This document shows positions 9,635-18,972 of a stretch of DNA of 64,000 bases, in pieces; the first letter of the stretch is position 1; each line of letters begins with the position of its first letter. The translations under genes were made by a program, and so were the position numbers. The stretch comes from Bifidobacterium choladohabitans (lineage in GTDB: Bacteria; Actinomycetota; Actinomycetes; Actinomycetales; Bifidobacteriaceae). The notes beneath the pieces were generated by a model that did not search any database, was not told the origin of the DNA, and worked only from the letters and a program-made list of their open reading frames with translations. Location: positions 372,001 to 436,000 of the forward strand of contig NZ_JACFPL010000002.1 of NCBI RefSeq assembly GCF_016102005.1, given 5' to 3'.

Positions 9635-10638
9635 ATGAACGCAACGGATATTCTCGAAAGAAACATTGATGGGCAGCCCTATGTGCCTGACAGGTACTCC
9701 TTTGGCAACAGACAAATCCCACAAGGTGAGGTTGATTCGCCTGTCTTTTTACGGCAGTCCGAAATCGGTCGACGCCGATATTGTCATTCCCATATACAAC
9801 GACGAGGTTCAGCTGGCAGACTCCGTATCCACCTTATGCAGTTTTCTGGATCGTCACTCCAGAGATCTGGCACCCTTCAGCTGGAATATCGTGATTGCAG
9901 ACAACGCCAGCACACACGCCAGTTGGCAGATTGCCAAGTCCTTGTGTGACTGGTGCCCCAATCAGGTACGCGCTTTGCACCTCGCCAGAAAGGGCCGTGG
10001 GTACGCCCTGAAACAGGCCTGGCTCAGCTCCAGGGCGGCAGTCATGGCATATATGGATGTTGATCTATCCACCGACATCGGCTTTACGGGCAGCCTTATT
10101 CTTCCCCTGCTCCAGGGCGGGGCCGACATCGCCTTTGGCTCGCGTCTTGATGCCACAGTCTCAGGTCACCCGCTCCCCCAAACGTGAATTCATTTCGCGC
10201 ACCTACAACCTCATGCTCCGCTCATATCTGGCTGTCTCCTTTCATGATGCCCAGTGCGGTTTCAAGGCCATTACTGCCCAAGCTGCGCGTGCCCTGCTGC
10301 CTCACGTGAAGGATGACGAGTGGTTCTTCGATACGGAGCTGCTTGTGCGAGCCCAGCAGGCTGGGATGACCATGCTGGAGCTTCCCGTTCGCTGGGTGGA
10401 GGATGCCGGATCGACGGTCGATATTCCAGACACGGTAAAGAAGGATCTGGAGGGCATGCATCGGGTCAGGGAGGGCATGGAGGCCCGCGCGGTCGAGCAG
10501 CTTCGCGTCGACCTGGACTCCCCTGCCGTCTGGGATCAGATCCGCCAGTATGAGTTGCGCGGATCCCTCTTGCCTGCCAAAGAGGAGGATTCGCGTTCAC
10601 GTATGCAGAATCCAGGCAAAGAGATTGCCGCTTGTTGA
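9635..10638 (+). pseudogene. Frameshifted family 2 glycosyltransferase (polyprenyl-phosphate sugar transferase-like)
   Basis: The parts together form a DPM1/GtrB-like GT-A glycosyltransferase: a donor-binding start DADIVIPIYND, the metal-binding segment MAYMDVDLSTD, then KREFISRTYNLMLR and the catalytic-loop region DAQCGFKAI. These parts lie in different frames. The N-terminus (MNATDIL...) is in one frame up to about 9725-9755, the catalytic half is in the next until a stop near 10185, and the C-terminal half (from about 10150 to 10638) is in the third. Both changes are equivalent to single-base insertions. Such enzymes load sugars onto polyprenyl phosphate for a membrane GT-C transferase, which is what the next gene encodes. 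It is probably inactive unless these are sequencing errors. Confidence 0.75.
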
Positions 10639-10689
10639 GCGGCTGGCAGCAAACGAAATCTCATACAGAAAGAGCAAACTTCACCTATC

Positions 10690-13048
10690 ATGAACGCTTC
10701 ATTGGCTTCTCACAGCAGCTATGGCTTCTCCACGCATTCACAGACTTTCACTTCGCCACGATCAACAAGCGCAGGTGCAGTCGCTGATGAGCACTCTTCC
10801 CGCGCATATATTCTGCCTCGACGGACTTGTGGAGACTGGGTGGCACTGGGTGTCATGCTGCTTGCGGCCTGCGCAATATTCTTTATCAACCTTACGGCTT
10901 CTGGATACGCCAACGAGTTTTATTCGGCTGCAGCCCAGGCTGGCTCGGTCAGCTGGAAAGCCTTTCTCTGGGGGGTCTCTGGACTCGGGTAATGCCATCA
11001 CCGTGGACAAGCCGCCGGCAGCCCTCTGGCTGATGGCGCTTTCCGTGCGCATCTTTGGTCTGAATTCCTTTGCCGTCCTCCTGCCGGAAGCGCTTATGGG
11101 CGTGGCAACCACCTATCTGCTCTATGCCACCGTGCGTCGATACTGGGGCAACTGGGCGGGCATTGTCACCGGTTTCATCTTTATGCTCACTCAGGTAGCC
11201 GCGCTCATGTTCCGCTTCAACAACCCCGATGCCTTGCTGGTGCTATTGATGACCGGTGCCACTCATGCGCTCCTCAGATCTCTGGAGTATGCCAACCATC
11301 CTTCTGGCAATCGAAAGCGCACATGGTGGATGGTCCTGGCCGGGGCTCAGATCGGGTTTGGCTTCCTTGCCAAGCAACTGCAGGTGCTGCTCGTACTGCC
11401 TGGCTTTGCCCTGGCTTTTCTTCTTGCATCGACGACAGGCATAGTTCGTCGCATTCTGGATTCACTCGCTGCCATTGGTTCTATGATCGTCGCCGCTGGC
11501 TGGTGGGTACTGCTGACGGTCATCGTGCCAGCCAGCGACAGACCTTATATACGCGGCTCCCAGCGCAACTCCTTCCTTGAGCTTACCTTTGGCTACAACG
11601 GTTTTGGACGCTTGACCGGCAGCGAAGAAGGATCCGTCATACCTGGCCACGGCCATGAAGGAGGCGGCATGCCGGCTGGCGGCGGTCGCGGTGGTGGCAT
11701 GTGGGGCCAGACTGGTCTCAATCGTCTGTTCAGCGGCGAGTTCGGCACGCAGATTTCCTGGTTGGCTCCTTTGACTTTCGCAGGCATTGTCATCAGCTTG
11801 CTGGTTATCGGCAGGGCCGTTCGCATTGATGTGCGCAGAGCCAGTGTCATTGCTTTCGGAGGTTGGCTGACCGTCACCTGACTCGTTTTCAGCTTTATGG
11901 CGGGCATTTTCCACCAGTATTACACCGTGGCTCTGGCTCCTGCCCTAGCTGCCTTGGTGTCCATCGGCGCATTCAGTCTGTGGATTGCCCGGGACAAGCG
12001 CTGGGCCAGGATCGTCACGCCGATTCTTGTCGCCTTCACGGCCTTCTGGGATTTCAGCCTGGCAGGTCGCTCCCAGTGGCTCCCCTGGCTCAAGTGGGCC
12101 ATTCTCATAATCGGTCTCATGGGCGCCCTCGGTTTTGCCCTGGCTGGACTCTTGCGAATACGACGACTCGCTCTTGCAGCCCTCATTCTCTCAGTCATAG
12201 GGCTTATGGCAGGCCCTGCTGCATGGACGCTGTACACCGTATCCCGACACATGGGATCAATCGTCCTGGCCGGCCCCAGTCTGACTTCAGGGAGCATGGG
12301 TGGCGGCCCCGGTGGTATGCCCGGGGGTGCTCCTGGTGGTGGCCAACCCGGCGGTGGCCAGGCGGGCGGCATGGCACCTGGCAATATGCCACAGCAAGGT
12401 AAGCCTGGAGGTGACGGCGGTCACATGGGCTCATATCAAATGGGCCAAGACCCGATGAGTCAGCAGGGTCAGTCACGCAAGCAGGGCCAGATACCTGGTG
12501 GCGATTCGAATAGTCAACAGGCTCCCAGCATGGGTTCTCAAGGACCAGGTCCCATGGGCCAGGATTCTTCAGGGCCACAAGGGGAATCCAGCTCTTCGGG
12601 TGCGCCCTCCATGCACTCACAGCGCAGGGGCAAATCTGGATTCCATGGTGGATCAGAAGGAGGAAGGATGAAAGGAGGAGGTCTGCTTGGTGGAGGCCGG
12701 TCCAGTTCCAAGGTCGTCGCCATGCTGGAAAAGTCATCTGACTCCTACCGATGGTCCGCGGCCACAACAGGATCCCAGCAGGCGGCGGGCTATCAGCTGG
12801 CTTCTCAAAAGCCGGTCATGGCCATTGGCGGGTTCAATGGTTCCGACCCCTACCCCAGCTTGGAACAGTTCAAGCAGTACGTGAAGGATAAGCAGATTCA
12901 TTACTACATAGCTGGTGAGATGGGTGGCCATCAGATGGGAGGTTCCGACACTGCCACGCAAATCTCACAGTGGGTGGCCAAGCACTATACCGCAACCACG
13001 GTTGACGGCGTCACTGTGTATGATCTGAGCCAGCAGCAGGCCAGCTGA
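10690..13048 (+). pseudogene. Broken GT-C (family 39/ArnT-like) membrane glycosyltransferase
   Basis: The locus encodes an ArnT/PMT-like integral membrane glycosyltransferase of about 780 residues in three pieces. The N-terminal piece runs in frame to GSVSWKAFLWG near 10975, where six G replace the five needed to continue into SLDSGNAITVDKPP. The middle piece carries the membrane helices up to WLTVT, then meets an in-frame TGA at 11879-11881. The same frame resumes as SFMAGIFHQYYTVALAP and ends at 13048. Then comes a Gly/Met/Gln/Pro-rich linker (about 12290-12670) and a C-terminal soluble domain (FNGSDPYPSLEQF). The partner upstream is also broken. Confidence 0.75.
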
Positions 13049-13411
13049 GCGCAAAGAGGGCCGAACTATCCAAAAGCTACTCCCTCCGTTTGCGGTTACA
13101 GGATAAAGACGAGACGAGCTACTGACTTCTAATTTGTCGGTTGCGAGTAGTTTCCTCGTTTGCGCGTTGAAAAAGTGCAAAGCAGCTAAGAGCTAAGCAG
13201 TGAGTGGATTGGAACTATCCCAGCCCGCTCATTTCTTATTGATCAATACAGGATGGTATTTGTGTCCGATTAGAGCAAGACTAGTTATTGCAGACCAAGG
13301 CACTTCAGGTCAAACTCAATAGCGTTATTGATTTCATTACGCTGGTCTGCGTTGCATTGGTTTGCAATGCACGGTAGTAGATAATCCTTACAAATGGAAG
13401 GATTTCTAAGT
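13049..13411. other. Intergenic region, possible CRISPR leader
   Basis: No gene is supported. The AT-rich 3' part next to the first repeat could be a leader. A perfect 7-bp hairpin (AATCCTT/AAGGATT, 13383-13404) ends eight bases before the first repeat. Confidence 0.35.
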
Positions 13412-13562
13412 GTGTTCCCCGCATCCGCGGGGATGATCCCTCATCGCCTGGCTCCAAAAAACCATGGTCGTGGTGTTCCCCGTATCCGCGGGGATGATCC
13501 CACGCATAAGCCATCACAGGTCGCAAAGCTCACGTGTTCCCCGCATCCGCGGGGATGATCCG
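13412..13562 (+). CRISPR. Three-repeat CRISPR array, type I-E-like, no cas genes
   Basis: Three 29-base repeats lie at 13412-13440, 13473-13501 and 13534-13562, separated by two 32-base spacers (13441-13472 and 13502-13533). The repeats start GTGTTCCCCGC, contain the short palindrome CCCCGCATCCGCGGGG and end GATGATCC. The second repeat has one C-to-T change inside the loop, and the third differs at its last base, which suggests the leader is on the left. The 61-base period and repeat type match subtype I-E. No Cas protein is encoded anywhere in the window, so this is an orphan or remnant array. Confidence 0.9.
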
Positions 13563-13774
13563 CCTTCTGGAATGATCGTCTTCCGAAGGTGTAGTACATA
13601 TCCAATATATGGACAGATATTGCCAAAGTGACAATTCTCTATCATAATTCTCTTATGCACAAATCGTGCATTTTGTTGCGACGGCAAAGGAACCGCCATG
13701 ACACATATATCTTTGAAACAAAAGCTATTTTCTGACGCGAATGGCTGGGTTCGTGTTGGCGATGCAGTTGCTGG

Positions 13775-13966
13775 ATGCCTTTTCTGATGTCCAATAAACC
13801 AATAGATATTGCTGTCAGCTTTTTCGGACTAGCGTTAGTCCTTGCCCATATTATATCGTTTGTTACTGATTCACAGTTCTGGGCTTTATGCACTTATCCA
13901 GTGGCTTGGGTGGCGATGATTATCTTTATGGCAATAGAACGCCGAGGGAAACACGATAAAGACTAG
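13775..13966 (+). CDS. Small two-helix membrane protein, unknown
   Basis: The 63-residue product has two hydrophobic stretches (IDIAVSFFGLALVLAHIISF and FWALCTYPVAWVAMIIFMAI) and a basic, lysine-rich tail. An internal ATG at 13787 is an alternative start. The ribosome-binding site is weak. Its last 81 bases overlap the 3' end of the resolvase gene on the other strand, so one of the two ends may not be functional. No family is recognised. Confidence 0.35.
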   Translation: MPFLMSNKPIDIAVSFFGLALVLAHIISFVTDSQFWALCTYPVAWVAMIIFMAIERRGKHDKD

Positions 13967-14599
13967 CGTCATTTGAAGATGCTGAAATGTGTGAGTTGGG
14001 CGAACTGCCACATGTTTTATAGTTCGCCCTGTTCGCTTTTCCTTATGTGCTCTAATTCGTGGCCAAAGCACTCCATATACAGTTCCTCTGGATATCCTAA
14101 ACCGCTGTGCGATCTCGTTGACAGTGACGCTTTTGGACGCGTAGAGCTGTCGGACCATGGCCTCATCGCTCTTGCTGAGTTTGTGGCGCCGGCCACCAAC
14201 CCTACCTCTCGACCGGGCAGCCTTCAGACCAGCATTTGTCCGTTCACGTATCAGGTCTCTCTCGAACTGAGCCATGGCCGCAAACACATTGAACACCAAG
14301 ACGCCGCCAGGTGTTGTGGTGTCCATCTGCTCTGTCAGCGACTTGAAGCCGACCCCCATGTCCTGCAGTCGGTTCATGACATCAACCTGGACACTGCGCC
14401 CCAGACGGTCAAGCTTCCACACCACCAGCACATCACCCTCCCGAAGGACCTCAACCATCCGATCGAGCTCCGGCCTGCTGGCCTTCGCACCTGAAGCGTG
14501 ATCCACATACCATCGCTCACACCCTGCAGATTTCAAAGCATCGACCTGCAGGTCCTCATTCTGGTCCAATGTGCTGACCCGGGCATATCCAATCAGCAT
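13886..14599 (-). CDS. Serine recombinase (Tn3 resolvase/Hin invertase family)
   Basis: The protein begins LIGYARVSTLDQNEDLQ with the catalytic serine, and continues with DHASGAKASRPELDRM, VWKLDRLGRS and MAQFERDLIRERT, the standard resolvase catalytic core. It ends with a helix-turn-helix (VNEIAQRFRISRGTVYGVL). ATG 14599 has GGAGGG eight bases upstream, so I choose it over an in-frame ATG at 14662. The C-terminus runs about 45 residues beyond the usual end with a composition unlike the family, suggesting the original stop was lost. It could resolve cointegrates or invert a nearby segment. The adjoining 16-bp inverted repeat may be its site. Confidence 0.82.
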   Translation of the reverse strand: MLIGYARVSTLDQNEDLQVDALKSAGCERWYVDHASGAKASRPELDRMVEVLREGDVLVVWKLDRLGRSVQVDVMNRLQDMGVGFKSLTEQMDTTTPGGVLVFNVFAAMAQFERDLIRERTNAGLKAARSRGRVGGRRHKLSKSDEAMVRQLYASKSVTVNEIAQRFRISRGTVYGVLWPRIRAHKEKRTGRTIKHVAVRPTHTFQHLQMTLVFIVFPSAFYCHKDNHRHPSHWISA

Positions 14600-14644
14600 G
14601 AGCACGACCCTCCCCCGCACGAGTTCTCTGTGGCCTCTATCCGC

Positions 14645-14713
14645 AAGTGTTTCAAAACTCATCCTTCATCAATTAAATATTACATTGATTTTTAGACGAG
14701 TTTTGAAACACTT
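14645..14713. repeat. 16-bp perfect inverted repeat in front of the recombinase gene
   Basis: AAGTGTTTCAAAACTC at 14645-14660 is exactly reverse-complemented at 14698-14713, with 37 AT-rich bases between. It sits immediately upstream of the recombinase start, where resolvases keep their recombination site and autoregulatory operator. The long perfect arms would also form a hairpin. Confidence 0.75.
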
Positions 14714-14946
14714 AAACAAATGAAACACCTCTCTGGAACCTGCACCTCACTAATTGTGCCAAAAACGAACCATTCTCAAACAATCATCGGCTAATAAGAT
14801 TCTGACTACCTCTGCCATGTGAATAGGAGGACAAATACTTACAAACAGCCAATTACGGCATTGCATACCAATTAGTCGGCCTGGCTTCAGAGCTGTAAAG
14901 TTTATAGTTATACAAACAGACAATGGGGTGCCGATCAGGGAGTGAA

Positions 14947-16044
14947 ATGTCCGAAAATCCGGGCGGGACAAAGCCCAAACGCAATTGGAGGCGGGTCCTT
15001 CTTGCCCTGGCAATAGTACTTGTTCTTGTCATGGCAATCATTCTGCCGGGGGCTTCCATTTTGGTCTATGAGGACACCTTCGGAAAACGGTATAACACTC
15101 CCGGATGGATGCGTTATGCGCTCGCAGACTTTCCCGGCTTGCGCATGAAGCGGTGCGTCTTCCGGTCCAAGGACGGTAAGGAACTGGCGGGATATCAGTA
15201 TTCAAGAAATAATCCGAACCAGCGAGAGGACAAGGCTGAGGGCCTGGTGGTCATTGCTCATGGTTTCGGCGGCGGACAGAATACCTACATGGATGTTGCC
15301 AACTATTTCACCGCCCAGGGCTTCCTGGTCTTCGCCTATGATGCCACCGGCAACGATGAAAGCGCCGGCAAGTCCGTCAGGGGCCTTCCTCAAGGGGTCG
15401 AGGATCTAGACCAAGCTCTTCGTTTCGTGGAGGGTGAGCAATCATATAAGGGCCTCCCTCTTTTCCTGTTCGGACAGAGCTGGGGAGGCTATGCCGTCGG
15501 CGCTGTTCTCAACCTTCACCCAGAGGTCAAGGCCGCGGTCATGGTTTCTGGGTTCAATCGCTCGATCGATATGATGCGTCAGCCCGGCAGAAAAATCGCT
15601 GGCCCTGCCGTCTCGCTCATCATGCCCTGCGTGAGCTTGTATGAGCATGTAAAGTTCGGGAAGTTTGCTGGCTATACCGCTTTGGGTGGCTTGAAGAAAT
15701 CCAAGGCGGGAATTTTCATCACTCAGAGCCGGGACGATCAGGTGGTACCGGTCAGATATAGTTATGACCTCTTCCGTGAGGAATTTCAGTCCAACCCACG
15801 ATTCCGGTTCCGTGAATACCAGGATCGCGGGCACGCCTATGTCTACTATTCCCAGGACTCGGTGCGATACCGAAAGCAATTCGACCAGGAATACAAGGAG
15901 CGCATGAGACAACTGGGTCAAAAGCCTTCTAACGAAAGCTATAACGCATATTCGGCCAAGCATTTCGACAAGTCGAAGGGCTACGAGCTGGATGTGCCGT
16001 TGATGAACCAAATGGCGGACTTTTATCGCCAATATATGGATTAA
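14947..16044 (+). CDS. Membrane-anchored alpha/beta hydrolase
   Basis: The 365-residue product has an N-terminal membrane helix (VLLALAIVLVLVMAIILPGA) followed by an extracellular alpha/beta-hydrolase domain. VVIAHGFGGG forms the oxyanion region, GQSWGG is the nucleophile elbow with serine, SRDDQVVPV supplies the acidic residue and DRGHAY the histidine. Substrates of this group are esters or peptides; none can be named. GGGAG four bases upstream fixes ATG 14947 rather than the ATG at 14923. It is transcribed towards the two-component system but on the opposite strand. Confidence 0.83.
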   Translation: MSENPGGTKPKRNWRRVLLALAIVLVLVMAIILPGASILVYEDTFGKRYNTPGWMRYALADFPGLRMKRCVFRSKDGKELAGYQYSRNNPNQREDKAEGLVVIAHGFGGGQNTYMDVANYFTAQGFLVFAYDATGNDESAGKSVRGLPQGVEDLDQALRFVEGEQSYKGLPLFLFGQSWGGYAVGAVLNLHPEVKAAVMVSGFNRSIDMMRQPGRKIAGPAVSLIMPCVSLYEHVKFGKFAGYTALGGLKKSKAGIFITQSRDDQVVPVRYSYDLFREEFQSNPRFRFREYQDRGHAYVYYSQDSVRYRKQFDQEYKERMRQLGQKPSNESYNAYSAKHFDKSKGYELDVPLMNQMADFYRQYMD

Positions 16045-16112
16045 GCCGTAAAGATACAGCCGGATGCAGCCCTCTTCCATCTACGGATAAGCCCGCTTGC
16101 ATTCAGTGCCAT

Positions 16113-16787
16113 TCAGTGGTTTGCAATGTTGGCTTGATACCAAAGGACGGCGATGTTGATCCGGTCCCTGACTTTGAGCTTTGCCAGTATGCGGCTGACG
16201 GTCTTTTTGACCGAGTCGGGCTGCAGCTGGAGGCGCTCGGCAATCTCCGCATTCGTCAGGCCTTGGCTGACCAGCGAAGCGACCTCAAGCTCGCGTTTGC
16301 CCAGCTGGGCGAATTTGTCGCGAGCCTTAGACTCATCACTGGCTTTTGGCCTTGGAACTCCTTTCCTGATCACTTCGGCCGTGATGCGCGGCGTAAGAAT
16401 GGCATCGCCTGCATGCACCGCATGGATGGCTCTATTCAGATCGGCTGTCTTGACATCCTTGAGCAAGAAGCCGGAGGCGCCTGCTCCTAAGGCTGTGAAG
16501 GCATAGTCGTCCTCGTCGTAGGTGGTCAGAATAAGAATGCTCATTTCAGGGTGGAGCTTTTTGATACGGCTGGTGGCATCCAGCCCGTCCATGACCGGCA
16601 TTCGCACATCCATCAGAATCACATCAGGCAGGGGTTGCTGATTTTCGGTGGCTGTGGCCAGCTGATCCAGAGCATCTTGGCCGTTGGCCGCCTGTGCTAC
16701 GACATGCAAGGTTGGATCCTTGGCGACCATGAGTGCCAGTCCCATGCGGGTCGGGCGCTGGTCGTCGACGATCATGACAAGGATCAT
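16113..16787 (-). CDS. Response regulator, NarL/LuxR type
   Basis: The 224-residue protein has a receiver domain starting MILVMIVDDQRPTRMG, with phosphoacceptor aspartate in VILMDVRMP and the LTTYDEDDYAF switch region. It ends with a LuxR-type helix-turn-helix (KRELEVASLVSQGLTNAEIA). It should bind DNA when phosphorylated by the histidine kinase encoded just upstream, whose stop it overlaps by four bases (ATGA). The adjacent ABC operon is the likely target, as in many peptide-antibiotic-sensing systems of Gram-positive bacteria. Confidence 0.92.
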   Translation of the reverse strand: MILVMIVDDQRPTRMGLALMVAKDPTLHVVAQAANGQDALDQLATATENQQPLPDVILMDVRMPVMDGLDATSRIKKLHPEMSILILTTYDEDDYAFTALGAGASGFLLKDVKTADLNRAIHAVHAGDAILTPRITAEVIRKGVPRPKASDESKARDKFAQLGKRELEVASLVSQGLTNAEIAERLQLQPDSVKKTVSRILAKLKVRDRINIAVLWYQANIANH

Positions 16788-18064
16788 GCACTTTCCTCCT
16801 TACCCTTGTTGTCAGCTGCCGTAGCAGCTAGCGAGGGTATACGAGCCTGCAAGATCCAACCGTCAGGACCAGGACCAGAATGGAAGCTGCCCCCATGAGC
16901 TTGCAATTCGGCTCCTAACCTGGCAAGGCCTGTACCGTTGCTACCGTTGTTGTCAGTATAGTTGTTCAAAAGTTGGCCATCATCACGAACGGTAATGTTT
17001 GTGCCGCCCTGGCTGTCGTGATCCCAGGAAACCACAATATGATCGACTCCTTGTCCGTGGCGGAGAGCGTTGGTGATCGCCTCCCTGGTCACAGTGAAAG
17101 CAAGATTGGCCTGCCTGGGATCTTGTGGTCGACGGCCTGTCTCTGTCAGGGCAGTGCTGATTCCGGCTTGGCGGGCGTGGTTGAGAATGGGTTTGATGTC
17201 ATTCCAGCCATGCTCCTCCCCTATGGACTGCGCTGGGTCGTTTTCAGGTCCTGCCTTTGATTGCAGGGTTTTTACAGCTGTTCGGGTATCGTCCAATCCC
17301 TGCCGTGCCAGGTCGTTGATCATAGAGATGGCCTCATCGATTTCCGGCTTACCGCTGGCATGATCCATCCCCTCGGATAGGGCGATGATGGCGGTCAAGT
17401 CGTGACCCACGCTGTCGTGCAAATTGGCGGCGACCCTGGACTGATACATGGCTTGGTCCCGCTCGCGGGCCAGGGTCTGGGCATGCGAGCGCTCCTCCTC
17501 CAGCGCCTGCTCCGACATGCGTGACTGCCTTGCTGAGCGTGAGAAAAAGGCGGCTGTCAGACACAGGGCGAATGCCAGACCAGTCGGATATAGAAGGTCA
17601 GTGAAGTGGACATCATGATGCCAGTTGGTAGAGAGTGCAATGCTGAGCAGACCCAGAATGGTGGAACTACACAGTCCAGCTGCCAATGATGCCATGCTTT
17701 TGGCTTCTACAGCGCAGGCGTAGAGGTTGACGAGCCAGGGAATGATCAGGTAGGTGCATCCCGAGCCATAGATTGCGGCAGTCAGGGCAAGCAGGCCACT
17801 GAAAACCAGTAGGGTCGCCATAGGATATAGGCGGCGCAGGCATAGGGTGACAAGTGCGACAAAAATAATGACCACGAACAGGGGCAAGCCCCAGCTGTCA
17901 GACTTCAAAATCTGGTAAAGGGTTCGATTGGCACTGCTCGGGGCGAGAATCAGCCTGGTCAGCATCATCGTCTCGTAGATGGCGCAGAGAAAGACTGCCA
18001 CGAAGGCCGTGTATGGCCGGTTCCATAACTGAATCCAACCTTGAGTCTTCTTGTCTGCCCTCAT
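16784..18064 (-). CDS. Sensor histidine kinase, HisKA_3 family
   Basis: Five or six membrane segments fill the first 180 residues. They are followed by the dimerisation segment RVAANLHDSVGHDLTAI, with the phosphoacceptor His in LHDSVGH, and a GHKL ATPase domain (REAITNALRHGQ, VRDDGQ, GTGLARLGAEL). There is no large extracellular domain, so sensing is intramembrane or through the ABC partner. I chose ATG 18064 (MRADKK) because GGAAGAGG lies eight bases upstream; 18115 is a GTG without one. It follows the ABC permease by 107 bases. Confidence 0.9.
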   Translation of the reverse strand: MRADKKTQGWIQLWNRPYTAFVAVFLCAIYETMMLTRLILAPSSANRTLYQILKSDSWGLPLFVVIIFVALVTLCLRRLYPMATLLVFSGLLALTAAIYGSGCTYLIIPWLVNLYACAVEAKSMASLAAGLCSSTILGLLSIALSTNWHHDVHFTDLLYPTGLAFALCLTAAFFSRSARQSRMSEQALEEERSHAQTLARERDQAMYQSRVAANLHDSVGHDLTAIIALSEGMDHASGKPEIDEAISMINDLARQGLDDTRTAVKTLQSKAGPENDPAQSIGEEHGWNDIKPILNHARQAGISTALTETGRRPQDPRQANLAFTVTREAITNALRHGQGVDHIVVSWDHDSQGGTNITVRDDGQLLNNYTDNNGSNGTGLARLGAELQAHGGSFHSGPGPDGWILQARIPSLAATAADNKGKEESA

Positions 18065-18171
18065 CGACGAGCCTCTTCCTGGTAACTGCTGGTAGTCCAT
18101 TATGCTGTCAGACACTGAAATGTGCGACCTTACGAGTGCTGCATCCTCTCTTCATTGACTCTGCATCAAAA

Positions 18172-18972
18172 TTAGACTGCTCTGCGGGCCTCGTGCCGGA
18201 ATATAAGGAGGCTGATCAGCACCCAGAGGATTGCCGTCATGCACGAAGCCGCCATAGAGGCAGTAGACGCGATATTGCCCATGTCACGGGCTGCGGATGC
18301 AGTGGTGATCAGGGCCAGCGGATAAGGCAGTGCCAAGGCAGGTGCGGCAACCGACAGCACACAGCCTGCAAGGGTGAGCAGAAACATGATGCTCATGGTT
18401 GAGGCAAAGGATTCGGCTCTGGCAGCTATGGCTTGGGTCAGAGTCATAATGGCCCACACTGCCAACGTCATCGGTGCGCCACGCATAAGATAGGGACCGA
18501 GTTCCGCTGGGTCGAAGCCTCCTACCAGAACACCTACGAGTATGGATTCGGATTCGAAGATGGCGACGGTAAGGAGGGATGCCAGCAGTCCGTGCAGCAT
18601 TTTCCCGACTATGGCAGTCCCGACCATGCCGGAGGCGTTAAGGCGCTGCCAGTTGCGTCCCTTGTGCTCGTTGGCTTCAATCTGGGCTGCAAAGGCTGCG
18701 ACCAGGACTGGTATGAAGACCATACTTGGCAGAAGGATCGCCTGTCCCCAGACCGCAGCCCAGGTCACTCCTTGAGCCTGGAAGTCCGGTCTGTAGCTCT
18801 GGTACTGGTCCCAACCGTTGAATATTCCTATGGCGTCGAAGAGCACTGTGGCCAGCCAGTACCAAGTATTGCCGGCCTTGCGGATCTCCCATCTGAAGGC
18901 GGCAGTGATCGATGGCCTAGGGCGATTCATCGGGCTAATGGTTATGGTGTTTGTCGAGTACTGTCTGTTCAT
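18172..18972 (-). CDS. ABC transporter permease, lantibiotic-immunity type
   Basis: The 266-residue integral membrane protein has about six helices and begins with a short cytosolic N-terminus (FRWEIRKAGNTWYWLA). This is the pattern of the ABC2-type permeases found with BcrA/SpaF ATPases. ATG 18972 has AAGGAG eight bases upstream and overlaps the stop of the other permease by four bases, so the pair is translationally coupled. With the second permease and the ATPase it should form an exporter that clears membrane-active peptides. Confidence 0.82.
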   Translation of the reverse strand: MNRQYSTNTITISPMNRPRPSITAAFRWEIRKAGNTWYWLATVLFDAIGIFNGWDQYQSYRPDFQAQGVTWAAVWGQAILLPSMVFIPVLVAAFAAQIEANEHKGRNWQRLNASGMVGTAIVGKMLHGLLASLLTVAIFESESILVGVLVGGFDPAELGPYLMRGAPMTLAVWAIMTLTQAIAARAESFASTMSIMFLLTLAGCVLSVAAPALALPYPLALITTASAARDMGNIASTASMAASCMTAILWVLISLLIFRHEARRAV

